Source: Sediminicola sp963974715
GTDB taxonomy: Bacteria; Bacteroidota; Bacteroidia; Flavobacteriales; Flavobacteriaceae
DNA: 64,000 nucleotides
Assembly: GCA_963974715.1 (NCBI GenBank)
Contig: CAXBDK010000006.1
Coordinates: 62,001-126,000, forward strand
Direction: 5' to 3'
Below, in pieces: positions 25,563 through 35,531 of this stretch. A model generated the notes under the pieces. The model was not told the DNA's origin, did no database searches, and was given only the letters and a program-made list of their open reading frames with translations. Position 1 is the stretch's first letter; each line of letters begins with the position of its first letter. Position numbers and translations under genes: made by a program.

Positions 25563-25602
25563 CAGGAAAAATGCCCCTATTTTGAAATGGTCGACATCGA
25601 TC

Positions 25603-25992
25603 CTATGGAGTGCGATAACCGCGTACATATAGGTTAAGGGGCAGGGCCCCGGGATCTTCCTTAAAGGTGGCCCACCCTTTTACACTTGATTTTCCGGGAA
25701 GAAACGGAAAGCGCAGTTCAGAAACTTCCTTAGTAGGGCCATTTTCCAGAACGGCCTCAATGGTAAGGTCTTCCACCGTTTGGGAGCCCAAGTTTTCCGC
25801 CTGTATCAGAACTCCGTAATATCCGTCCACTTTTTCCGTTTTCTGCTGGGTGATTTTTATTTCGGGCATGGTTTCTTGGGAAGTTAGTGCGGAATACGCC
25901 AAGAAGCCGATTATAAAACATACGAGTACCAGTCCTATAATGAGGACCGTCGTTTCCAGCCAATTCCTTTTTTTTTGTGCTGCCATGGTCAT
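25603..25992 (-). CDS. small membrane-anchored protein, TIGR02588-like
   Basis: A 129-residue protein with one N-terminal transmembrane helix (NWLETTVLIIGLVLVCFIIGFLAYSAL) and a soluble domain of beta-strand character (GYYGVLIQAENLGSQTVEDLTIEAVLENG) resembling a single Ig/CARDB-like fold on the outside. The ATG at 25992 overlaps the stop of the preceding gene (ATGA); ATG 25986 is an alternative. The pairing with the following DUF2391-type membrane protein matches the TIGR02587/TIGR02588 pair known from genome annotation. Function is unknown. Confidence 0.7.
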   Translation of the reverse strand: MTMAAQKKRNWLETTVLIIGLVLVCFIIGFLAYSALTSQETMPEIKITQQKTEKVDGYYGVLIQAENLGSQTVEDLTIEAVLENGPTKEVSELRFPFLPGKSSVKGWATFKEDPGALPLNLYVRGYRTP

Positions 25993-26864
25993 GCCTGTAA
26001 CAATAAACGCCCTGCCGATGCCCCCAGGGCCGCCGGAAGTGCCAAAACCACGGTTTCGGCCAAGATCGTATCCAAACTTGCCCCTTGGAAGCGTCCAAAG
26101 AACCAGAGCATAAAAGCCGACACGACCAAGGAAACGGTATACATGGCCACAATTCCAGCAATAATATCCCACTTTCCACGCGGTTTGGCAGTCCCGGATC
26201 CAGAGCCCTTAAAATCACTGTAATACAAAATAGCGCCCCCTATACCGAAGGAAAAAATAACTGTAAGCAGCAATCGTAGCTTGGAAGTCTCCAAGGCTAT
26301 CTGTACTATTTCTTCGGTGGGAGCCACGTTGGCCGCCACCAGTACCGATCCGCATAGGGCAATTGCCAATTGGTCCCCCGAAAATGCATTCCGGCCATCG
26401 GTTCGCTCCTTTCCGTCTCTTTCTCCATTTTCCCCGCTACTGCCCAATTGGGCCTTGCCCACGGAAATGCCAATGGCCACCGTAAGCGCCTCGACCACGA
26501 TCTTCCCGATCATCTCCTGCAGGGACATTCCTGTTTGTAATATTCCCAGCAACCAAAGGATAAAGGCCGTGATCAACAGTCCCAGACCCATTTCTTCGAC
26601 GGCATCCGCCAGGCCTTCCCACAAGGTATGCGGCCGGTGTATTCCCACAAAATGGTTGTAGCCCAATAATAATACAAGTCCCACCAGAAGATAGATGATC
26701 AAGCGGAGTGGGCCCGCGATAAATCCCGTCCACCAAAGCTCCATGGTGTACAGCATGGGCAGACTAAAAAGCAATCCCCCCGCAATGCCCCTAAAATAGT
26801 CCTTGATGGATTTTGGGATGCTGTCCATCAATATGCTGTTTTTTTCCATTTCAGACCGTCGCAT
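25989..26864 (-). CDS. integral membrane protein, TIGR02587/DUF2391-like
   Basis: A 291-residue polytopic protein with about eight hydrophobic helices. The segment IKDYFRGIAGGLLFSLPMLYTMELWWTG at the N-terminus and VAANVAPTEEIVQIA in the middle are the most distinctive stretches and fit the TIGR02587 family. The hydrophilic loop near residues 150-175 is Gly/Glu/Arg rich. It is the first gene of a two-gene operon with the TIGR02588-like gene. No enzymatic motif is seen and function is unknown. It is convergent with the sialidase gene, 40 bp apart. Confidence 0.75.
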   Translation of the reverse strand: MRRSEMEKNSILMDSIPKSIKDYFRGIAGGLLFSLPMLYTMELWWTGFIAGPLRLIIYLLVGLVLLLGYNHFVGIHRPHTLWEGLADAVEEMGLGLLITAFILWLLGILQTGMSLQEMIGKIVVEALTVAIGISVGKAQLGSSGENGERDGKERTDGRNAFSGDQLAIALCGSVLVAANVAPTEEIVQIALETSKLRLLLTVIFSFGIGGAILYYSDFKGSGSGTAKPRGKWDIIAGIVAMYTVSLVVSAFMLWFFGRFQGASLDTILAETVVLALPAALGASAGRLLLQA

Positions 26865-27324
26865 AGGTTAAAGATAATATAGTGAAGACTCATTCTATAC
26901 GGGGTAAAGTGTTTGAAGCACTTTTTTGTTTTTTTAAACTAAAATTAGTGTAAAGAAAGGGATGCCAAAACAGGGAGGTCCCGTCTTTGAAGGAACGAAA
27001 AATAGAGTAAGATCTATAAAATATTTTAAAAAAATTACTTAAGAAGTGATATTTTTCTGTAGCGTTAATACTCTTTACCATGTATTGTGTTCGATCACTT
27101 TTTTGATCCATTTAATGATAAAATTAGGACAAAAGAGTTAATTTTAACTAAATTTTAACAAAACCTTTTACGCTCCTTTATCGTAAGTATACGTAATTGG
27201 TAATAATTTTCCTGTTAATTTAATTAACATTTCGACCTCTTCAATCTACCCAATGGTAGATTTTAATCGCCTTAATTGGTTTAAATTTTTAGTTAGATAC
27301 CCTACTGAATTTAATCCCAATGCC
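26865..27324. other. 460-bp AT-rich divergent intergenic region
   Basis: It separates the TIGR02587-like operon (minus) from the adhesin cluster (plus), and both promoters should be here. I find no perfect TAnnTTTG box. A hairpin AAAGTG-TTTGAAG-CACTTT (26906-26924) with a T-rich tail to 26935 looks like an intrinsic terminator on the plus strand, but no plus-strand gene precedes it. The only frames present are short and unconvincing. Confidence 0.4.
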
Positions 27325-30300
27325 ATGGAACAAAAAACTACGATTCCAGCTCTTACCCTGTTTTTTTTCTGCTTTCTGCTCCATCTTGGTCTGCGTTCAC
27401 AGGATGTGGTTTTCGCAAATGCCATTAGTAGTCAAAGTGAAACGGACAATTCGTCCAATGCCATTGATGCCAACCTTGATACCAAGGTAAATGTGAGGTC
27501 CAGTTCGGGTCTTGCCTTGGGAATCGGCGCCTATTCGGGACATATGGAACTCCAATATGCCACATCGGTTCCGCCCAACACTACCACCTACATTAAGATC
27601 GACACGGAAGACGATATCCTTCCCGCTCTTTTGAGCGGAAGTTTGGGAAACCTTGTTTCGGACGTCCTGGGGGTGGTGCTTATCGGCAATCAGGAATTTA
27701 CCGTCCAGGCCATGGACGGCCCTGGAAATCCCGTTCTTACAGGGGCATCCCAAATCGACAACGATTTTGCCACCGATCGACTCAGAATAGTGACGGATTC
27801 CGCTAATGACTTTTATATTGCCATAAGTCCGGATGTATCCTACGATAGGATCCGTTTGACCAGCAGGGTCGGCTCCCTGGTGGGCTTGGGAAATACAAAG
27901 AGGCTTGGGGTGTACGGGGCCTTTTATACTACAGGTCCCAACGAATGTGGGACCCCTGCATATACATCTTGGGATGGGGATGGCATCAGTCTTGATCTTT
28001 TGGGGATAGGGGGCGCCGGTGTTGAAAATCCCCATCACGTTCTTGATAATGATCCGGAAACCTATTCCGAACTTAATTTGGGAATTCTCAGCGTACTCGC
28101 CTCTGTGGAGCAAACGGTATACTTTGAAGGTGCTTCCAATGCCACGGATAATTTTAATATCAGCGTCCGACTTTCACCTTCCCTACTGGCTATCGGGGCA
28201 TTGGGAAATGTGACCGTTATAGCTTCCAATAATGGCAATGTAGTGTACACTTCCGCGCTGTCCGGTCTAGTGGATGTTGATCTGCTCACCCTTATTCAAT
28301 TGCGGGCAAACCAGAATTTGCCCGGTACCATTTCATTTTCGCCCGGGGCACCTGTCGACCGGATTACGGTTCGTTACAGTTCGCTGCTAAATGTGGAAAT
28401 TGCACAAAGTCTGGATCTGTTCGATATTGTGCGTACCACGTCCGTCCCGCTTCTTGAAACCGATTCGACGGCCTTGGCGGTCTGCAGTGGCAACACTTTA
28501 GATCTTTCCGCCACGGTGGATCCCACAGATCTGGAAATCCGTTGGTACGATGTGGTCTCAGGAGGAACTCCACTGGCCACGACCACCTCTGGCCAATCCT
28601 TTACCACCCCGGAAATTACGGAAGATACTACCTTTTATATGGCGTCCGCCATCCCCGGCTGTGATGTGGAATCCATCCGTGTAGCGGTGGCCGTGGAAGT
28701 GTTGCAAAGGCCTTCCGCTGGGGACATATCCATTGCAGGGAATGGGGATGCCATCTGTGAATCCAGTGAGGTGGTATTGGTTCCATCAAGCGAACTGTCC
28801 GGTAATTTTTTATGGTATTTCGATGCCGATAAAACAGCTCCCATCACAGACGGGTTGACCTTGGACGGGGCGAGTTATACCATTGGGGAAGACGGTATCT
28901 TAAGGGTGAACGGCCTTATGGAAACCCAGTCTCCACTAGAATTTTATACGGCCATTGCCGATCTGGCCACTGGCTGTGAAAATGCTGCGGGCGACCTGGC
29001 CCTGGCAACGGTTTCCATAGTCGCCAATACTTTGGAACCAACGATGGCCCTAGATCCAAATATTACCGCGGATGATATCGTTAATCTGACCGAATCCCAA
29101 GGCACCGTTACGATTACGGGTGCCGTGGGCGGTGATGCCCAAATTGGGGATACGGTCACCTTGATCATAAACCAAGAGTCCTATTCCGGAATAGTAGCGG
29201 CCGATTTTACCTTTGCCATCCAAGTAAACGGAGACGATCTGGCAGCGGATTCAAACCTTACCATAGAGGGAGTCGTGGAAACCGGTAATGGAAGTTGCAA
29301 TAGTAACGGATCGGATTCGGAGACCTATAGCGTGGATACTTCCCCGCCCACCGTACCCACAGTTGTGGCACAGGCCACTAATAATGCCACCCCTACCATA
29401 ACCGGTACCGCCGATTCCGCAGATGCCCTAACGGTATTCGTGGACGGAATTTCGTATTCGGAGGGAGATGGGGACCTTAGCGATAACGGTGACGGAACAT
29501 GGACTTTGATCGTTCCCGGTCCAAATGCCCTCTCCGAAGGACTTTATGAGGTGGAGGCAATCGCCACCGACGGTGCGGGGAACATGGAATCAGATTTAAC
29601 TTCCTTTGAACTGCAGATCGATCTTACCCAGCCAGTGGTACCTACCGTACAGGAACTGACTACCAATAGTTCCACCCCCACCATTTCGGGTACAGTCAGT
29701 TCCATGGATGTCCTTACGGTAACCTTGAACGGGATAACATATTCCGAGGGGGATGGAAATTTAACGGATAACGGGGATGGTACATGGACCTTGGTCGTGC
29801 CGATCGGCAGTGAACTACCGGACGGTACCTATGATATTGTGGCAACGGCGACCGATACTGCGGGAAATATCGCCACCGACCTCACCGTGGATGAACTCAC
29901 CATAAATGGTACGGCACCTGACAATCCCACCGTAACTCCATTGGTCAGTAATGACCCTAGCCCACTTATAAGAGGAACGGCACCCTCCGCTGCCGATCTG
30001 ACGGTAACGGTGAACGGGATCGTTTATTCGGAAGGGGACGGTAACCTTACCGATAATGGTGACGGCACTTGGCAACTGCAGATTCCCGATGGAAACGGAT
30101 TGCCCGATGGAATCTATGATGTTCGGGCCGTCGCTTTCCTAGGGGGAAATAGTTCCAATGATGCAACCCTGAACGAACTGACCATAGACACGGCCGCACC
30201 CACAACCCCAACAGTAAATGCGTTGGCCGCAAATGATAATACGCCCACTATCACTGGGACCGCCGATTCTGAAGATAGTACCACGGTTACCGTTAATGGA

Positions 30301-32553
30301 GTGACCTACCAAGAAGGCGATGGTCAGTTAACGGATAATGGGGACGGTACATGGACCCTGACCATACCCATTGGCAATGCCCTTCCTGATGGCGTATTTG
30401 ATGTAGAGGTCTTGGCAACCGACGGAGCGGGCAATACCGCTACCGATAACACCGTCGATGAGCTTACCGTGGATACGCAGGCGTACTCTCCGCCCACCGT
30501 GGATTATCTTGCCACCAATGATCCTACCCCCACCATTACGGGGGAAGCTACCTCGGAAGGAAATCTTAGGGTTGCTGTAAATGGGGTGGAATATGTGGAA
30601 GGAGACGGCAACCTCGTCGATAATGGTAATGGGACCTGGTCTTTGAACGTTCCAGGGGCGAACGCCCTTTCTGATGGTTTTTATGATGTTATGGCCACCT
30701 TAACGGACATGGCGGGCAATTCGGTATCCGATAACACGGTCAATGAACTGATCATAGATACCATCTCCCCAAATGTCCCTACCGTAAATGTACTGGCTAC
30801 CAATGATACCACCCCCATGCTCACCGGTACCGCCGATTCCCCTGGTCAGTTGACCGTGGAAGTGGACGGTATCGTCTATAACGAAGGGGATGGAAATTTG
30901 ACGGACAACGGCGATAACACATGGTCTCTCCAAATTCCGACCGCAAATGCGCTGGGACTGGGCATTTTTGATGTGGTTGCCACCGTTGTGGATATAGGGG
31001 GCAACGAATCGTCGGATGCCACTACCGATGAGCTTTCCATTGATCCCAGCCTGCCGAGTGTTCCAGTGGTCGATTTCCTGAACACTAGGGATACTACCCC
31101 AAGTATTACGGGGACTGCCGACTCGGAGGACGTTCTCACGGTAACGGTAAACGGAATCGTCTATACCGAGGGCGACGGCTTTTTGGTGGATAATGGAAAC
31201 AATACTTGGGAACTGGTAATTCCACAAGTCAACACTCTTCCCGATGGTACGTACGATGTGGTGGCCACGGTTACCGATTCCGAAGGAAATCAGGTCAGTG
31301 ACAATACCGTTGATGAACTTACCATTGACTCCAATTTGCCAACTGTACCCACCGTAGATCCACTACAGACTGCGGACCGAACCCCGATAGTTACGGGTTC
31401 GGCAGATTCGGAAGACGAACTTACGGTAGCGGTGAACGGGGTAGTGTATCCGGAAGGAGATGGGAACCTAGTGGATAACGGCGATGGTACATGGGCGTTG
31501 ACCATTCCCGAAAATAATGCCTTGGCAGATGGTATCTACGATGTGTTGGTAACGGTTACGGCAGCCAATGGCTTTACTTCCGTGGACGGTACCACCAATG
31601 AGCTCGGCATAGGAAATGGTACTCCAGCAATCCCTACGGTGAACAGCATAACCACCAACGATCCGACACCGACACTCGAGGGAACGGCCCCATCTGCCAC
31701 CATGCTTACGGTAACCTTGAACGGCATCGTTTATTCGGAAGGGGATGGAAATCTTACGGACAATGGTGATGGCACATGGACATTGATCATCCCTGAAGAA
31801 AATGCCTTGCCCGAAGGGGTGTACGACGTAATCGTTTCCACAAGGGACGATCAAGGGGTGGTCCGTACCGATAATACCGTGGACGAAGTGGTTTTGCAGG
31901 CTGCCGAAGTATCGGATATCGGAATGGTAAAAACAGTGGACAATGACAACCCGTTAACGGGCGATATGATCCAATTTACCATAATGGTGACCAATAACGG
32001 AAATACCATTTTCAACAACATCGTTGTCAGTGAACAACTTCAAAATGGTTTCACCTATCAGGGTCATACCGCCTCTTCGGGACAGTACGATCCCAACTCC
32101 GGGATTTGGAACATCAGTTCCCTTGGGGCACAGGATAATGCGACATTGTTGGTCAGTGTTCGGGTGGAACCTACGGGAAGCCATTCCAATACGGCCTTTG
32201 TGGAAGCGTCCATTCCAGCGGACAGCTCCTTGGACAACAATTCGGCAACGGTGGATATAGAACTCAATTGCCTTACCATCTTCAATGAATTTTCACCTAA
32301 CAATGATGGTTTCAATGATTATTTCAGGATAGAGTGCATAGAACGGTATCCGGATAATAAGCTGAGAATCTACAATCGGAATGGCAATAAGGTATATGAA
32401 GCTGCCGGATATACCAATGACTGGACCGGAATTGCCAATGTACGTGGTGCCATAAACAATGGGGAAATGCTCCCCGCTGGAACTTACTTCTATGTTCTGA
32501 CCATTCAGGAATTGGGAGAAGATAGATCGGGATGGTTGTTCATTGCGAAATGA
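27325..32553 (+). CDS. giant Ig-repeat adhesin with type IX secretion C-terminal (CHU_C) domain
   Basis: A secreted surface protein of 1742 residues. ATG 27325 gives a clean signal peptide (ending HLGLRSQ); the frame opens at 27253 but those 24 codons lack signal character. The N-terminal 650 residues contain beta-rich Ig-like domains (SVCSGN-type motifs, WYDVVSGGTPL). Nine tandem repeats of about 95 residues follow (DNA 29341-31909), then a DUF11 domain (MVKTVDNDNPLTGDMIQFTI) and a CHU_C/gliding-motility-associated C-terminal domain (FNEFSPNNDGFNDYFRI, ending GWLFIAK), the type B sorting signal of type IX secretion. PorP/SprF and OmpA-domain genes follow, the standard company of type B cargo. 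Confidence 0.9.
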   Translation: MEQKTTIPALTLFFFCFLLHLGLRSQDVVFANAISSQSETDNSSNAIDANLDTKVNVRSSSGLALGIGAYSGHMELQYATSVPPNTTTYIKIDTEDDILPALLSGSLGNLVSDVLGVVLIGNQEFTVQAMDGPGNPVLTGASQIDNDFATDRLRIVTDSANDFYIAISPDVSYDRIRLTSRVGSLVGLGNTKRLGVYGAFYTTGPNECGTPAYTSWDGDGISLDLLGIGGAGVENPHHVLDNDPETYSELNLGILSVLASVEQTVYFEGASNATDNFNISVRLSPSLLAIGALGNVTVIASNNGNVVYTSALSGLVDVDLLTLIQLRANQNLPGTISFSPGAPVDRITVRYSSLLNVEIAQSLDLFDIVRTTSVPLLETDSTALAVCSGNTLDLSATVDPTDLEIRWYDVVSGGTPLATTTSGQSFTTPEITEDTTFYMASAIPGCDVESIRVAVAVEVLQRPSAGDISIAGNGDAICESSEVVLVPSSELSGNFLWYFDADKTAPITDGLTLDGASYTIGEDGILRVNGLMETQSPLEFYTAIADLATGCENAAGDLALATVSIVANTLEPTMALDPNITADDIVNLTESQGTVTITGAVGGDAQIGDTVTLIINQESYSGIVAADFTFAIQVNGDDLAADSNLTIEGVVETGNGSCNSNGSDSETYSVDTSPPTVPTVVAQATNNATPTITGTADSADALTVFVDGISYSEGDGDLSDNGDGTWTLIVPGPNALSEGLYEVEAIATDGAGNMESDLTSFELQIDLTQPVVPTVQELTTNSSTPTISGTVSSMDVLTVTLNGITYSEGDGNLTDNGDGTWTLVVPIGSELPDGTYDIVATATDTAGNIATDLTVDELTINGTAPDNPTVTPLVSNDPSPLIRGTAPSAADLTVTVNGIVYSEGDGNLTDNGDGTWQLQIPDGNGLPDGIYDVRAVAFLGGNSSNDATLNELTIDTAAPTTPTVNALAANDNTPTITGTADSEDSTTVTVNGVTYQEGDGQLTDNGDGTWTLTIPIGNALPDGVFDVEVLATDGAGNTATDNTVDELTVDTQAYSPPTVDYLATNDPTPTITGEATSEGNLRVAVNGVEYVEGDGNLVDNGNGTWSLNVPGANALSDGFYDVMATLTDMAGNSVSDNTVNELIIDTISPNVPTVNVLATNDTTPMLTGTADSPGQLTVEVDGIVYNEGDGNLTDNGDNTWSLQIPTANALGLGIFDVVATVVDIGGNESSDATTDELSIDPSLPSVPVVDFLNTRDTTPSITGTADSEDVLTVTVNGIVYTEGDGFLVDNGNNTWELVIPQVNTLPDGTYDVVATVTDSEGNQVSDNTVDELTIDSNLPTVPTVDPLQTADRTPIVTGSADSEDELTVAVNGVVYPEGDGNLVDNGDGTWALTIPENNALADGIYDVLVTVTAANGFTSVDGTTNELGIGNGTPAIPTVNSITTNDPTPTLEGTAPSATMLTVTLNGIVYSEGDGNLTDNGDGTWTLIIPEENALPEGVYDVIVSTRDDQGVVRTDNTVDEVVLQAAEVSDIGMVKTVDNDNPLTGDMIQFTIMVTNNGNTIFNNIVVSEQLQNGFTYQGHTASSGQYDPNSGIWNISSLGAQDNATLLVSVRVEPTGSHSNTAFVEASIPADSSLDNNSATVDIELNCLTIFNEFSPNNDGFNDYFRIECIERYPDNKLRIYNRNGNKVYEAAGYTNDWTGIANVRGAINNGEMLPAGTYFYVLTIQELGEDRSGWLFIAK
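29341..31909 (+). repeat. nine tandem 285-bp coding repeats in the adhesin
   Basis: Nine consecutive units of about 95 codons share the core TPTITGTADS, EGDGNLTDNGDGTW and ALPDGxYDVxATxTDxAGN, and each ends in DELTID. Nine times 285 bp matches the span, so units are in register with almost no length drift. They are diverged at both DNA and protein level and are not recent identical copies. Confidence 0.9.
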
Positions 32554-32591
32554 GGACCGTGACCACTTTGTATAATTTAAAACCCAATCCC

Positions 32592-33512
32592 ATGAAAAAT
32601 TCACATACAGCACATATACTAATTCTGTTGATCTCCATTTCCACCCTTCAAATTGTCAGGGGACAACAACAATTGCAGTTCACGCAGTACATGTACAACC
32701 CCCTATCCCTGAATTCTGGGTATGCAAGTGCCAATAGGTTCGATGTTACCCTTATGCACCGCAGCCAGTGGGTAGGTTTGGACGGTGCACCAACCTCCCA
32801 GGCACTTACCCTTTCCGGAAGGACGGGTGAACGGATCGGACTGGGGTTAATGGTCCTGAACGACAATGTGGGTCCCGCCAATCAGGTCGACATAAATGCC
32901 GCATTTTCCTATAGCATCCCGATCAATGCGAACGTAAGGATGTCCTTGGGGCTTAATGGCGGATTTGATATCCTGAACGTAGATTGGTCCAAGGGAAATT
33001 ATGCCGATCCGCAGGACCCTATTTTTAACAACGACCTAAACAATATAAGGCCCATTATTGGTGCGGGGGCCTATTTCTACGGCGAAAAATGGTATGCCGG
33101 GATCTCCACTCCCAATTTTGTAAGGACGGAAACATTCAATGATGAGGAGCAGTTGGTCATCGATAAGGACACCCATTTTTACCTTATGGGGGGATATGTC
33201 CTTGATCTGGGCCCCCAATTGAAGCTAAAACCCACGACCCTGCTCAAATATGTGGAGGGAGCTCCCATAACTGTGGATGTTTCGGCCAATTTTTTGATCC
33301 AGGAAAAATTTTCCGCAGGGGCCGCCTATCGGTTCAATGACGCCATGAGCGCCATGGTGGGTCTTTATCTTTCGGAGCGCTTTTTTGTCGGGTACGCCTA
33401 TGACCATACGACCACCGCCCTGAACAGGTACAATGATGGTTCGCACGAAATCATTATAAGGTATCTGCTTCCCGATGCCAAAGCAAGGGCAAGATCACCA
33501 AGATTCTTCTAA
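32592..33512 (+). CDS. PorP/SprF family type IX secretion system outer membrane protein
   Basis: A 306-residue protein with a signal peptide ending IVRGQ (ATG 32592 chosen; the frame opens at 32532 inside the adhesin gene). The PorP/SprF signature starts right after it (QQLQFTQYMYNPLSLNSGYA), followed by beta-strands of a 12- to 14-strand barrel and the family segment AGAAYRFNDAMSAMVGL. SprF-like proteins anchor and help export the type B cargo encoded just upstream. The start lies 39 bp after the adhesin stop and the OmpA-domain gene begins 13 bp downstream. Confidence 0.9.
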   Translation: MKNSHTAHILILLISISTLQIVRGQQQLQFTQYMYNPLSLNSGYASANRFDVTLMHRSQWVGLDGAPTSQALTLSGRTGERIGLGLMVLNDNVGPANQVDINAAFSYSIPINANVRMSLGLNGGFDILNVDWSKGNYADPQDPIFNNDLNNIRPIIGAGAYFYGEKWYAGISTPNFVRTETFNDEEQLVIDKDTHFYLMGGYVLDLGPQLKLKPTTLLKYVEGAPITVDVSANFLIQEKFSAGAAYRFNDAMSAMVGLYLSERFFVGYAYDHTTTALNRYNDGSHEIIIRYLLPDAKARARSPRFF

Positions 33513-33524
33513 AAATACGACATT

Positions 33525-35450
33525 ATGAAAAAAATAGTTCTCTTGATCATATGTGTGCAGACCTGGACATATTCACAACAGAATACATGGAAGGCTGACC
33601 GACTCTATGCGGATTTTCATTTTGAAGAGGCCGCACAATTGTACCAAAATGCTATAGGGGCATCCAACAGGATCGACCCCGTAACAGTGGAAAAATTGGC
33701 CAATTGTTATTTCAACCTCAATGAATATGGGGAGGCACTTGTATGGTACGATAAGTTATATCACCTAAAATCAAAACAACTTAAGGAAAGTACCTTTATA
33801 AAATTCTTGCAGACCGTGAAATCGAACCGGGATTACGAGCGGGCCAATGCCTTGATCAAGGAGTTTTATGCAGGGGACGGGGAAAAAATGCAGATGATCA
33901 CCGCCCAAAAAAAGCACCTGGAAAAGCTTGGTGAAACCGATTCCCTTTATAAGATAACCAACTTGGATATCAATACGTCCATGTCCGATTTCGCCCCTGT
34001 TTTTTATAAGGACCATGTACTGTTTACTTCCAGTAGGGATACGACCGTTCCCAAGGAACAGTATTACCAATGGAACGATCAACCATATCTTAACCTCTAC
34101 AGTGCGGAACGCAACAAAAGCACCGGTGAGCTCCGGGAAGTTACAAAATTGATGGCGGACGCGGACTACAGGTTTCACGATGCCACCATGAGCTTTGACA
34201 AGGATGGGGGAACGGTCTATTTTGTACAGAATTATGTGAAGGGCAAAAAACTAAAGGGAAACAAGGAAGGGATATCGAATTTTAGGATATTAAGGGGCAT
34301 TATGCAGGGCGATCGTATTGTGAACGCTACTGCCCTTGCCTTTAACCATGAGGATTATTCCTGCGGTCATCCGGCAATATCCCCGGATGGAAAGTATTTG
34401 TTCTTTATATCGGATATGCCCGGGGGGTACGGGGAAACGGATATTTATGTAACGGAAGTTTTTGGGGACGGCAGTACAAACACCCCTGTTAACCTAGGTC
34501 CCAAAATTAATACGGCCGGCCGGGAAATGTTTCCCTTTATGGTAGATGGCATCTTGTATTTTTCATCGGATGCGCATTATGGGCTGGGAGGCTTGGATGT
34601 TTTTGGGGCCAACATGCATTCCAAAAGCTCGTATGACCTTCCACTTAACCTCGGAGCGACCATCAACAGCAATCGGGACGATTTCAGCTTTATCTTGGAC
34701 ACCAAGGAAAACAAAGGTTACTTCGCTTCCAATCGTGCCCTGGGAAAAGGGGACGATGATATCTACCATTTCGAAAAAATGCCCCCCATTGCCAATTACA
34801 TTTATTCTGGACATGTTTACGACGCCAAAACAAAAGAAGCCCTTGATAGGGCCTTGGTACAGGTTTTTGACAGCTTTGATAATGGCCTTACTTCAAATAT
34901 GGAAACCGATGAAAATGGGTATTACGAATTTCAGCTTCCCCAACTTTCCCAAGAATTGCTGTTTTCCAAACAGGGCTACAGCTCCGTAAGGGAATCTATA
35001 AAGAGATCCGATACGTTGTCAAAAAATAGCACGGCAAACGATGTGTACCTGACCTCGCTAGAGAGCCTTACGGTAAGGGAGGGGAACTTGACCATGGTGG
35101 ATGTGGAACCCATCTACTTTGATTTGGGAAAAGCCAACATTACCCCGTTGGCCGAAATGGAACTCCAAAAAGTCCTGTTCGTTTTACAAAGCTTTCCGGA
35201 AACGAACATTCGTATAGAGGCACATACCGATTCCCGCGGATCCGATTCCTTAAATATGGAACTGTCAAAAAAACGGGCGGAGAATACGGAGCGCTACCTA
35301 GTGGCCAATGGAGTGGATCCTTCCAGGGTAAGAAGGTCTGAAGGGTTTGGCGAAAGCCGGTTGAAGAATAGGTGTTCCAATGGTGTCACCTGTGATGAAT
35401 GGGAACACGCCATCAATAGGAGAAGCAATTTTATATTGGTACATGACTGA
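33525..35450 (+). CDS. OmpA-family protein with TPR, PD40 propeller and carboxypeptidase-like domains
   Basis: A 641-residue envelope protein. After a signal peptide (QTWTYSQ, residue about 18) comes a TPR-like region (about 20-130), a PD40/WD40-like propeller (about 150-420; HPAISPDGKYLFFISDMPGGYGETDIY), a CarboxypepD_reg-like domain (about 430-510) and a C-terminal OmpA peptidoglycan-binding domain (about 525-641; PIYFDLGKANITP, RIEAHTDSRGSDSLNMELSKKRA). This architecture regularly follows PorP/SprF genes and probably anchors the adhesin export complex to the cell wall. Confidence 0.9.
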   Translation: MKKIVLLIICVQTWTYSQQNTWKADRLYADFHFEEAAQLYQNAIGASNRIDPVTVEKLANCYFNLNEYGEALVWYDKLYHLKSKQLKESTFIKFLQTVKSNRDYERANALIKEFYAGDGEKMQMITAQKKHLEKLGETDSLYKITNLDINTSMSDFAPVFYKDHVLFTSSRDTTVPKEQYYQWNDQPYLNLYSAERNKSTGELREVTKLMADADYRFHDATMSFDKDGGTVYFVQNYVKGKKLKGNKEGISNFRILRGIMQGDRIVNATALAFNHEDYSCGHPAISPDGKYLFFISDMPGGYGETDIYVTEVFGDGSTNTPVNLGPKINTAGREMFPFMVDGILYFSSDAHYGLGGLDVFGANMHSKSSYDLPLNLGATINSNRDDFSFILDTKENKGYFASNRALGKGDDDIYHFEKMPPIANYIYSGHVYDAKTKEALDRALVQVFDSFDNGLTSNMETDENGYYEFQLPQLSQELLFSKQGYSSVRESIKRSDTLSKNSTANDVYLTSLESLTVREGNLTMVDVEPIYFDLGKANITPLAEMELQKVLFVLQSFPETNIRIEAHTDSRGSDSLNMELSKKRAENTERYLVANGVDPSRVRRSEGFGESRLKNRCSNGVTCDEWEHAINRRSNFILVHD

Positions 35451-35531
35451 TTTATTGTGGTTCCCCTGGCCCGTGTGGCGGCGCCTTTTTCCCAAAGAGG
35501 GAAAAGGGTGTTCCGCCAAAGGGGGATCTAA

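Noticed and set aside
26906..26935. Hairpin with T-tract taken as a gene terminator
   Set aside because: The orientation fits only a plus-strand transcript and no plus-strand gene lies upstream. It could belong to a small RNA, but nothing supports one.
26890..27111. 73-codon minus-strand frame in the divergent gap
   Set aside because: Low-complexity Lys/Phe/Ser-rich translation in AT-rich DNA, with no promoter or similarity.
27397..28113. 238-codon minus-strand open frame inside the adhesin N-terminus
   Set aside because: No domain features, and it is opposite a strong secreted protein.
29341..31909. Regular repeats of 285 bp considered as a CRISPR or satellite array
   Set aside because: The repeats are in frame, encode a conserved beta-domain and diverge at wobble positions, so they are protein repeats.
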